A DNA stretch of 64,000 bases, taken from the NCBI GenBank assembly GCA_964423405.1, contig CAYREY010000002.1, forward strand, positions 92,044 through 156,043, read 5' to 3'. This DNA is from Bog-950 sp964423405 (GTDB taxonomy: Bacteria; Bacteroidota; Bacteroidia; Chitinophagales; LD1). The position numbers and the translations under genes are program-made. Every line of letters begins with the position of its first letter. The first letter of the stretch is position 1. The notes beneath the pieces were generated by a model. It made no database searches and was not told the origin of the DNA. It saw only the letters and a program-made list of their open reading frames with translations. Positions 49,926 through 57,123 of this stretch are shown piece by piece.

Positions 49926-52232
49926 ATGTCGTACTTAGATGAATTAAATGATGTGCAGCGCCAGGCCGTGGTAAATACCGATGGCCCCACGCTGATAGTA
50001 GCCGGCCCGGGTTCGGGTAAAACACGTGTACTTACTTACCGCATTGCCCACCTGCTTAACAAAGGTGTAGATGCGTTTAGCATACTGGCCCTTACGTTTA
50101 CCAACAAAGCATCGGAAAGCATGCGCTCGCGTATCGAAAAGATATCGGGCAACAATGCACGCAGCCTGTATATGGGCACATTCCACTCGGTATTTGCGCG
50201 TATATTACGGGTAGAGGCCACCAAAATTGGTTACCCCTCTAACTTTACCATTTACGATACCGAGGATGCAAAATCGCTGGTAAAAACAATTATTAAAGAG
50301 CAGGGGCTGGATGATAAAATATATAAGCCCAACCAGGTGTACAACCGTATATCGGCCATGAAAAACTCGCTGATAACCCCGCAGCAATATGCACAGGATG
50401 GCGAGTTACTGGCCGAAGACCGCGACCAGCGCAGGCCCGCCACCGGTAGCCTGTATAAAATATACTGCGAGCGTTGCTTTAAAGCCGGCGCTATGGATTT
50501 TGATGATCTGCTGCTGAATACCTTTATTATACTCGATAAGTTTCCGGATGTGCTGTACCGTTATCAGCATAAGTTCCGTTATGTGCTTATTGATGAGTTT
50601 CAGGATACCAATACCCTGCAGTATGAAATTGTGCGCCGCATAGCCGATGTGTTTCAGAACATTACCGTAGTGGGCGACGATGCACAAAGTATTTATGCGT
50701 TCCGTGGCGCTACTATCGATAACATATTGAATTTTGAAAAAGACTTTCCGGACCTGAAAGTGTTTAAGCTGGAGCAAAACTACCGCAGCACACAAAACAT
50801 TGTAAAGGCGGCCAACGAGCTGATACACCACAACAAGCATCAGCTTAAGAAAGAGATATGGACCGATAACGAGCAGGGCGAAACTATTAAAATAGTACGC
50901 ACCCCCAGCGATAACGAAGAAGGCCGCTGGGTAGCCGATAGCATACAGGAGCTTAAATACCGCGACCAGCATAAGAACAACGACTTTGCTATTCTGTACC
51001 GTACCAACGCGCAGTCGCGTGCGTTTGAGGAGGCCCTGCGCCGCCACAACATACCGTACAAAATTTATGGCGGTATGAGTTTCTATCAGCGTAAAGAGGT
51101 GAAGGATTTGCTTAGCTACCTGAAGCTGACCATTAACCACAACGATGAAGAAGCGCTGAAGCGTGTTATCAATTATCCGGCACGGGGCATAGGCCAAACC
51201 ACCATTGATAAGATTGGTATAATAGCTGTACACGAAAACAAAAGCATGTGGCAGGTAATGGAAAACATTGCCGCTACCGATTTTGCCGCCCGTACTAAAA
51301 ATGCCATTGAGGAGTTTGTGTTAATGATACAAAGCTTTGCTGCACAGGTAAGCAAAATGAGCGCGTACGACCTGGCGGCACACATTGGCCGTACTACGCG
51401 GTTAATTGCCGAGTTGTATAACGATAAAACGGTAGAAGGTATTAACCGGTTTGAGAACATACAGGAGTTATTAAACTCTATTAAAGAGTTTGTGGAAGAT
51501 GATGAGGTACTTACCGCACCATCGGAAAGTGGTGGTGAGGAGCCGATAGTGAATGATAAATCGCTGGGGTCGTTTTTGCAAACGGTAACGTTGCTAACCG
51601 GCGATGAGAAGGCAACCGAAAACCAGGACACGGTAAAGATGATGACCATACACGCTGCCAAGGGCCTGGAGTTTCCGGTGGTGTATGTGGTGGGTTTGGA
51701 AGAGAATCTGTTTCCCGGTACACAATCGCTGTACAGTCTGGAAGATCTGGAAGAAGAGCGCCGCCTGTTTTATGTGGCCATTACCCGCGCCGAGGCACGT
51801 TTGTTTTTAACGTATGCCAACACCCGCTATAAATTTGGCCAGCTAAACTACTGCGACCCAAGCCGCTTTATACAAGAGGTGCCCGACAATGTAGTATCGT
51901 ATCACGGCGACCTAAAAAAGCCGAAGGTACATCAATCATCGCAACAAAGTCCTCGGCCTATATCCAGTATTTCGCGTCCAACTTCTTCACCTGCATCTAA
52001 ACCGGTGGCGCAACCATCGCAGTTGCCATCGGGTACACCATTTGTACCAGATGATGCCAACAAACTGCAAACCGGTATGGAAGTGCTGCACGAAAAATTT
52101 GGCGAAGGCAAAGTAGTATCGATAGAAGGCAGTGGGGCCAACAAAATAGCCTCTATCTTTTTTAATGCCTACGGTGTAAAAAAGATAATGCTGAAGTTTG
52201 CCAAGGTAAAGATACTGAGCGGGGGTATGTAA
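49926..52232 (+). CDS. UvrD/PcrA-type 3'-5' DNA helicase
   Basis: The 768-residue superfamily-1 helicase acts in nucleotide-excision or mismatch repair and clears protein roadblocks. Motifs are all present: LNDVQRQAV (Q motif), Walker A GPGSGKTRVL (27-36), TFTNKAS, DEFQDTN, VVGDDAQSIYAFRGA, QNYRST, TIHAAKGLEF and VAITRAEARL. The last 50 residues (TGMEVLHEKFGEGKVVSIEG...) are the Tudor-like domain that binds RNA polymerase in PcrA. The start at 49926 is six bases after TATTTTCG. It is followed by a palindromic repeat pair. Confidence 0.95.
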   Translation: MSYLDELNDVQRQAVVNTDGPTLIVAGPGSGKTRVLTYRIAHLLNKGVDAFSILALTFTNKASESMRSRIEKISGNNARSLYMGTFHSVFARILRVEATKIGYPSNFTIYDTEDAKSLVKTIIKEQGLDDKIYKPNQVYNRISAMKNSLITPQQYAQDGELLAEDRDQRRPATGSLYKIYCERCFKAGAMDFDDLLLNTFIILDKFPDVLYRYQHKFRYVLIDEFQDTNTLQYEIVRRIADVFQNITVVGDDAQSIYAFRGATIDNILNFEKDFPDLKVFKLEQNYRSTQNIVKAANELIHHNKHQLKKEIWTDNEQGETIKIVRTPSDNEEGRWVADSIQELKYRDQHKNNDFAILYRTNAQSRAFEEALRRHNIPYKIYGGMSFYQRKEVKDLLSYLKLTINHNDEEALKRVINYPARGIGQTTIDKIGIIAVHENKSMWQVMENIAATDFAARTKNAIEEFVLMIQSFAAQVSKMSAYDLAAHIGRTTRLIAELYNDKTVEGINRFENIQELLNSIKEFVEDDEVLTAPSESGGEEPIVNDKSLGSFLQTVTLLTGDEKATENQDTVKMMTIHAAKGLEFPVVYVVGLEENLFPGTQSLYSLEDLEEERRLFYVAITRAEARLFLTYANTRYKFGQLNYCDPSRFIQEVPDNVVSYHGDLKKPKVHQSSQQSPRPISSISRPTSSPASKPVAQPSQLPSGTPFVPDDANKLQTGMEVLHEKFGEGKVVSIEGSGANKIASIFFNAYGVKKIMLKFAKVKILSGGM

Positions 52233-52238
52233 GAACGT

Positions 52239-52292
52239 AGAGACGCCTTGCAGGCGTCTCCATGGCACAGAGACGCGAACATCGCGTCTCTA
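52239..52292. repeat. Tandem GAGACGC hairpins after uvrD
   Basis: GAGACGCC/GGCGTCTC (52240-52260, loop TTGCA) and AGAGACGCGA/TCGCGTCTCT (52269-52291, loop ACA) are two perfect hairpins 8 bases apart, starting seven bases after the helicase stop. GTAGAGACGC-type palindromes of this kind are common between genes in Bacteroidota. Confidence 0.78.
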
Positions 52293-52475
52293 CAAGGGGG
52301 GCTATTTGCAAATTCCGTAAAATGGTTACATATTTACACTATCTACTACGGTAGCCGGGTAAGCGGGCATTGATAATCCTACCCTTCAAGTTGTCCGCAA
52401 GCCATCTAAGCTGCCTTTCATTTTTTACAGCAGAAAATTGCTTTTCTGTATCTATTCATTTATTTAAATGCAATC

Positions 52476-53168
52476 ATGGAGAATAAAGATTATAACTCGA
52501 ACAGAGATAAACTGATTTTGAAAGAATATGGCCGCCACGTACAGCGTATTGTAGCTAACTGTGTTGCTACCAAAGACCCGGTACACCGCAACAAGCTGGC
52601 ACTGGAAATTATTGAGCTGATGGGCCAGTTGAACCCGCAACTGCGTAACGTTGAAGATTTCAGGCATAAGCTATGGGACCACCTGTTTATTATGAGCGAT
52701 TACCAGTTAGAGGTTGAGTCGCCGTACCCTATTAAAGGCCGCGCTGAGATAGAGAAGAAACCCAAGCGCCTGCCTTATCCGCAATCGCGTATTAAGTACA
52801 AGCACTACGGCAAAAACGTAGAGGCCCTGGTAGAAAAGGCCATACACACCGAAGACCCCGAAAAGCAGGCGGGCTTTACCCAGTGTATAGGCAACTTTAT
52901 GAAACTGGTGTACCAGAACTGGAGTAAGGAGGAAGTAAACAGCGAAACCGTTAAAAACGATATACGTTTGTTAAGTAAAGGCGAACTGCAGATAGGCGAA
53001 GACCAGGATATAGACTCGCTGGCACGTGCTAACCGCTTTAAAAAGCCACAGGATAACAACGGCCGCAACAACAAAGGCGGTGGTGGTGGTAAATTCCGCC
53101 ATGGTGGTGGTAACAACGGCGGCGGCGGACAAAACCGCAACAAAAATTTTAAGAAGAAGAAGTACTAG
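52476..53168 (+). CDS. DUF4290 protein with Gly/Asn-rich tail
   Basis: The 230-residue protein matches DUF4290, a Bacteroidota-specific helical family: KLILKEYGRHVQRIV, LALEIIELMGQLNPQLRN, FRHKLWDHLFIMS and ESPYPIKGR. Residues 1-180 are the domain. The last 45 are low complexity, rich in Asn, Gly, Lys and Arg (NNGRNNKGGGGGKFRHGGG), and end NFKKKKY, as in RNA-binding tails. The function is unknown. A strong terminator follows, and murA is next on the same strand. Confidence 0.87.
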   Translation: MENKDYNSNRDKLILKEYGRHVQRIVANCVATKDPVHRNKLALEIIELMGQLNPQLRNVEDFRHKLWDHLFIMSDYQLEVESPYPIKGRAEIEKKPKRLPYPQSRIKYKHYGKNVEALVEKAIHTEDPEKQAGFTQCIGNFMKLVYQNWSKEEVNSETVKNDIRLLSKGELQIGEDQDIDSLARANRFKKPQDNNGRNNKGGGGGKFRHGGGNNGGGGQNRNKNFKKKKY

Positions 53169-53185
53169 TACTACACTGCATACAG

Positions 53186-53220
53186 CAAAAGGCGTAACAA
53201 CTGTTACGCCTTTTGTTTTT
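53186..53220 (+). terminator. Terminator of the DUF4290 gene
   Basis: A 14-bp perfect stem (CAAAAGGCGTAACA / TGTTACGCCTTTTG) with a 2-base loop is followed by TTTTT, 18 bases after the stop. Confidence 0.94.
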
Positions 53221-53355
53221 AGCCACTTAACAGGCGGGTGTGTATAGCTTACCGTCTCTTTGCTCCAATCTGATTACAACATTTCTGTATTTAGCATTTA
53301 AAGTGGCATTTTGCCACTATACATTAAAATTATAAGACTTAACTTCCTTAAAGGT

Positions 53356-53404
53356 TCTCCCCTCTCTTACAGGAGAGGGGAGATGCCAAAGGCAGAGGGG
53401 TGAA
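53356..53404. repeat. CTCCCCTCTC palindromic element upstream of murA
   Basis: TCTCCCCTCTC (53356-53366) pairs perfectly with GAGAGGGGAGA (53373-53383) around a 6-base loop, then ATGCCAAAGGCAGAGGGGTG follows. It lies in the 5' region of murA, 19 bases before the start. The GAGAGGGG motif is of the same sort as the element inside the 33821 gene. Confidence 0.72.
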
Positions 53405-53422
53405 GCCATTAAATACTATAAC

Positions 53423-54727
53423 ATGAATTCATTCGAGGTAATAGGCGGTAACAAACTAAAAGGCGAAATAGTACCACAGGGTGCCAAAAACGAAGCATTG
53501 CAGATACTGTGCGCGGTACTGCTTACGCCCGAAAAAGTAACCATCAGCAACATACCTGCCATACGCGATGTACTGGCGCTGATAGATATACTGAAAGACC
53601 TGGGCGTAGCTGTAGAAAAGCTAAGTGAAGATACTTATACCTTTAAGTCCGATAACATCAACTTGGATTACCTTAAAACAGATACCTATAAAAAGAAAGG
53701 TGCTTCGCTGCGCGGATCTATTATGATAATGGGCCCGCTGCTTACGCGTTTTAAAAAGGCTTACCTGCCTAAACCCGGTGGCGATAAAATTGGCCGCCGC
53801 AGGCTGGATACACACTTTCTTGGTTTTGAAAAACTGGGTGCCGAGTTTAACTACGATAGCAACGAAACGTTTTATAGTGTAGAGGCCAGCAACCTGCGTG
53901 GCACGTATGTACTGCTCGATGAGCCATCGGTAACCGGTACCGCTAACATTGTAATGACCGCCGTAATGGCCAAAGGTAAAACCACCATTTACAACGCCGC
54001 CTGCGAGCCTTACCTGCAACAGCTTTGCGATATGCTTAACCGCATGGGCGCAAAAATTACCGGTGTAGGCAGCAACCTGTTGTACATAGAGGGTGTAGAT
54101 TACCTGGGTGGTACCGAGCACCGTATGCTGCCCGACATGATTGAGATAGGCAGTTTTATTGGCCTGGCGGCCATGACCCAAAGTGAGATTACCATTAAAG
54201 ATTGTCGCATAGATATGCTGGGCAACATACTGCCGGTGTTTGAAAAGCTGGGCATTAAAATGGAGTACCGTGGCGATGATATACATATACCGGCGCAGGA
54301 CCATTTCGAGATACAGCGCTTTATAGATGGCAGCGGTTTAACGGTAGCCGATGGCCCGTGGCCCTTGTTTACACCCGACCTGATATCGATAGTACTGGTT
54401 ACTGCCACACAGGCCAAAGGCAGCGTGCTGATACACCAGAAGATGTTTGAGAGCCGCCTTTTCTTTGTAGATAAGCTGATAGAGATGGGTGCGCAGATTA
54501 CGCTTTGCGACCCGCACCGCGCCGTGGTAATTGGTATAGACCGTGCGTACAAACTACGCGGCATAACCATGAGCAGCCCCGACATACGCGCTGGTGTAGC
54601 ACTACTAATTGCAGCCCTTAGCGCCGATGGGAAATCTACCATTAACAACAGCGAGCAGATAGACCGTGGCTACCAACGTATAGACGAACGCCTGAACGCA
54701 CTGGGTGCGCAGATAAAGAGGGTGTAG
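53423..54727 (+). CDS. murA: UDP-GlcNAc enolpyruvyl transferase MurA (Asp in place of catalytic Cys)
   Basis: MurA starts peptidoglycan synthesis by adding enolpyruvate to UDP-GlcNAc. The 434-residue protein has the substrate Lys22-Asn23 (GAKNEAL), RGSIMIMGPLL, and the catalytic loop PKPGGDKIGRRRLDTHF. Asp121 stands where Escherichia coli MurA has Cys115 (PGGCTIG). By the known Mycobacterium and Chlamydia cases, this change keeps activity but prevents fosfomycin from alkylating the enzyme. DIRAGVALLIAAL and the C-terminal RGYQRIDERL are standard. It is convergent with DUF4395. Confidence 0.96.
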   Translation: MNSFEVIGGNKLKGEIVPQGAKNEALQILCAVLLTPEKVTISNIPAIRDVLALIDILKDLGVAVEKLSEDTYTFKSDNINLDYLKTDTYKKKGASLRGSIMIMGPLLTRFKKAYLPKPGGDKIGRRRLDTHFLGFEKLGAEFNYDSNETFYSVEASNLRGTYVLLDEPSVTGTANIVMTAVMAKGKTTIYNAACEPYLQQLCDMLNRMGAKITGVGSNLLYIEGVDYLGGTEHRMLPDMIEIGSFIGLAAMTQSEITIKDCRIDMLGNILPVFEKLGIKMEYRGDDIHIPAQDHFEIQRFIDGSGLTVADGPWPLFTPDLISIVLVTATQAKGSVLIHQKMFESRLFFVDKLIEMGAQITLCDPHRAVVIGIDRAYKLRGITMSSPDIRAGVALLIAALSADGKSTINNSEQIDRGYQRIDERLNALGAQIKRV

Positions 54728-54730
54728 TTT

Positions 54731-55180
54731 TTACTTGCTCCGCTTGTTTATTAGTGGGGCTACAAACCAATCGTACACATAGCAGCCCACGCAAATGCCA
54801 AAGAAACCCTCCAGCCCGGCGCACAGCAGCAATACGCCTGCAACTGCCGTAGCAGTGGCTGTGTAGCCGGTAAGCAGTAACACCGTTACAGCAACCGAAA
54901 AGCCCACGCCTACACCCGCTGCAAATTTTTTAGGTGGTGCAAATATCCACTTAGGCTCCTGCTTTAATTGTTGCGAAATATAGTTACCCAACAGCGCCAA
55001 TGGCGGTTTTACCTGCGTAAACGCTCGGAAAAAGAAATCTACTGCCAGATAGGCGGTAACCCACCAGGCCTGTGTGGCCATGGTAATGGCAGTTAGTACA
55101 AATACAAAAATGCCGGTAAAGCGCACTACGTTTTCGTTTACGCGGCCCTGGCTTACATTAGTAACATTCGCAGTCGACAT
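54731..55180 (-). CDS. DUF4395 membrane protein
   Basis: The 149-residue protein has three or four membrane helices and the DUF4395 pattern: RVNENVVRFTGIFVFVL at the start, FFFRAFTQVKPPLALLG and a late GFFGICVGCYVYDW with a CxxC in the last helix. The family is found in many bacteria; some members are fused or linked to redox proteins, so the CxxC may matter. Function is unknown. It has a perfect promoter and ends three bases from the murA stop. Confidence 0.85.
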   Translation of the reverse strand: MSTANVTNVSQGRVNENVVRFTGIFVFVLTAITMATQAWWVTAYLAVDFFFRAFTQVKPPLALLGNYISQQLKQEPKWIFAPPKKFAAGVGVGFSVAVTVLLLTGYTATATAVAGVLLLCAGLEGFFGICVGCYVYDWFVAPLINKRSK

Positions 55181-55196
55181 AGTATCCTCTTTAGAA

Positions 55197-55227
55197 CAAA
55201 TCTAAGTAAATTTATTAGTCTACCAAA
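55197..55227 (-). promoter_or_regulatory. Promoter of the DUF4395 gene
   Basis: On the minus strand TTTGG (TTG at 55226-55224) and TAGATTTG (55204-55197) are 19 bases apart, an exact fit to TTG-N19-TAnnTTTG. The start codon is 17 bases beyond. Confidence 0.82.
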
Positions 55228-55332
55228 TATATAGGTTTTATGGATTTTGCTTTGCCGGGTTATCACAAACGCACAATTTTCAATTTGCAGTATCACAGTA
55301 ATCTGCCGATTTTTGGGTTACAATTAACAAGC

Positions 55333-56466
55333 ATGAAACCTTTATACACTGCTATCACATTTAGTTTGCTGCTGTGTGGCTTTACTGCCCTTGCACAAAG
55401 CAATACCTACTTTGGCAACTACTTTACCCACCAGTGCCGCGATACTAACCAGTCAGGCAACTACACCTGGCTATATCACCCGGAGTTGAATGGCGATTCG
55501 AATGCGATAACCATTTTTACCCCCAACTCACTAATGGGTGGTATTGATGAAGATTTTCACTGCGGGCTTTGGTACAACAAAAACATAAGCCGCTGGACAG
55601 TTTACAGCGAGCAGGGCTCATCGGATACTATGCCGCTGTATAGTGGTTTCAATGTATTGATACCTACTGCCAACGGCACTGCATTTAAGCATAAGGCAAC
55701 GGCTGCCAATATAGATTATAACGTTACGCTGATAGATAACCCGGCTACTAACGGCAAACCCAATGCACTGTTGTTTATATCGCACAACTGGGGTGTAAGC
55801 GGCGGGGTGTATAATAACCGGGCTACGGGCGTTTATTATAATAACCTGCTACAGAAGTGGGGTATTTTTAATGAAGACCTTTCGGACTTTAAGGTGAACG
55901 CAGTTTATAATGTGTTTGTAGTAGAAACACCCGATGCCAACAATGCCTTTATACACACCACCGGTACACCACCGCTTGGGGTAGATTATTTGAGCTATTT
56001 TGATTATGCCGCAACAGCAGGCAGTGGTAAAAAGGTATTTGTTACACATAACCTTAGCCCTAATGGTTTTAATAACCAAAAATATGACAGCGCTACTGTA
56101 GGGGTGGCCTATAAAGGAGGCAATTGGCTGGTGTATAACCGCGATAAAAGTACGCTTGACAGCGGCACTACATTTAATGTGTTAGTGGCTAACAACCTGC
56201 CCACCGGTGTAGAGGATTTGTATTATAACGATGTTGCCGTGCAGGTGTACCCCAACCCGGCAAACGGGTATATAACCATTAATCACAGCCTGAACATCGT
56301 AGCCAAAGCGGTTATTACCAACGCTATGGGCCAGCAGGTAGCTGTGTTTGATTTATTGCAGAGTAACACACAGGCCGACATAAGCCAATTGCCCACCGGT
56401 ATATACCAGCTAACGGTTTACAACAACCAGCAGCGGATGGCGGTAAAGCGGTTGGTGAAACAGTAG
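55333..56466 (+). CDS. T9SS type A sorting-domain protein with three DUF7452-like repeats
   Basis: From the ATG at 55333 the product is 377 residues, with signal peptide MKPLYTAITFSLLLCGFTALA. Three repeats of about 75-80 residues follow, each with a pattern such as HNWGVSGGVYNN, TGVYYNNLLQKWGIFNED and YNVFV. They resemble a secreted beta domain found singly or in tandem in bacteria. The last 80 residues are a type A T9SS signal (VQVYPNPANGYITIN, LPTGIYQLTVY, KRLVKQ). It probably acts on the cell surface. The ligand is unknown. Confidence 0.85.
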   Translation: MKPLYTAITFSLLLCGFTALAQSNTYFGNYFTHQCRDTNQSGNYTWLYHPELNGDSNAITIFTPNSLMGGIDEDFHCGLWYNKNISRWTVYSEQGSSDTMPLYSGFNVLIPTANGTAFKHKATAANIDYNVTLIDNPATNGKPNALLFISHNWGVSGGVYNNRATGVYYNNLLQKWGIFNEDLSDFKVNAVYNVFVVETPDANNAFIHTTGTPPLGVDYLSYFDYAATAGSGKKVFVTHNLSPNGFNNQKYDSATVGVAYKGGNWLVYNRDKSTLDSGTTFNVLVANNLPTGVEDLYYNDVAVQVYPNPANGYITINHSLNIVAKAVITNAMGQQVAVFDLLQSNTQADISQLPTGIYQLTVYNNQQRMAVKRLVKQ

Positions 56467-56483
56467 TTACCGGTACACAAAAC

Positions 56484-56515
56484 AAAAGGGCAGATGCGTT
56501 AGCATCTGCCCTTTG
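56484..56515. terminator. Bidirectional terminator between T9SS and RRM genes
   Basis: A 13-bp perfect stem (AAAGGGCAGATGC / GCATCTGCCCTTT) with a 4-base loop has TTTTG-rich sequence on the minus-strand exit, so it mainly serves the RRM gene. Confidence 0.85.
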
Positions 56516-56541
56516 CAATTTAAAACCGGTAGTAGATACTA

Positions 56542-56868
56542 CTAGTATTTGTTGTTGCCGTAAGATTTTCTTCCACGGCCATTGTCGCGGTTAAAATCGT
56601 TGCGGTAACCACCTTCTTGTCTTTCTTTAGGTGGGCGCGCTTCGCTTACGCGGATAATTCTTCCCTGATATTCGGCTTCATTAAGTTCCGATATTGCGTT
56701 TTGGGCAGCAGCATCTTCAGGCATATCTATAAAGGCAAAGCCACGGCTTTGGCCTGTAAGGCGGTCCATTATAACGTTAGCTGAAACTACGTTTCCGTAT
56801 TCAGAAAAAAGGGTGTTCAGGTCACTATTGTTAATGCCCGACTCGAGATTTGAGATGTAAATCTTCAT
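56542..56868 (-). CDS. Single RRM RNA-binding protein
   Basis: The 108-residue protein is one RNA-recognition motif with RNP2 (IYISNL) and RNP1 (RGFAFIDM), plus a Gly/Asn/Arg-rich tail (NDFNRDNGRGRKSYGNNKY). Such small RRM proteins occur in Bacteroidota and cyanobacteria and are often cold- or stress-linked. It has an exact -7 box (complement of 56962-56969) preceded by a perfect palindrome and a leader of roughly 90 bases. Target RNAs are unknown. Confidence 0.93.
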   Translation of the reverse strand: MKIYISNLESGINNSDLNTLFSEYGNVVSANVIMDRLTGQSRGFAFIDMPEDAAAQNAISELNEAEYQGRIIRVSEARPPKERQEGGYRNDFNRDNGRGRKSYGNNKY

Positions 56869-56961
56869 TGTAAAAATTGAAAAATAAAAAATGATAAAAA
56901 AGAGTGAGGCAATAGAGGAATAAAGGGCGTGAGGCTTTTGAGCCCTTACTGCATTACACTA

Positions 56962-56985
56962 CAAAGATACCCTAATATAATTAGG
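56962..56985 (-). promoter_or_regulatory. RRM gene -7 box with adjacent palindrome
   Basis: TATCTTTG (complement of 56962-56969) is an exact -7 box. Directly upstream of it, CCTAAT-ATA-ATTAGG (56971-56985) is a 15-base interrupted perfect palindrome where a repressor or activator could sit. No -33 TTG is at the usual spacing. Confidence 0.5.
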
Positions 56986-57123
56986 AAGAGGATTTATTTT
57001 TAAAATTGTTAATTTATGGGTGCGGCTGGTTAACTACTTATCAAAACATCAACACGTTAAGTGTAATTGTTGGTGTGTTTAATAGTTTATCGGTTAGTAA
57101 TTTTTTTGTTTGATACTGTACTA

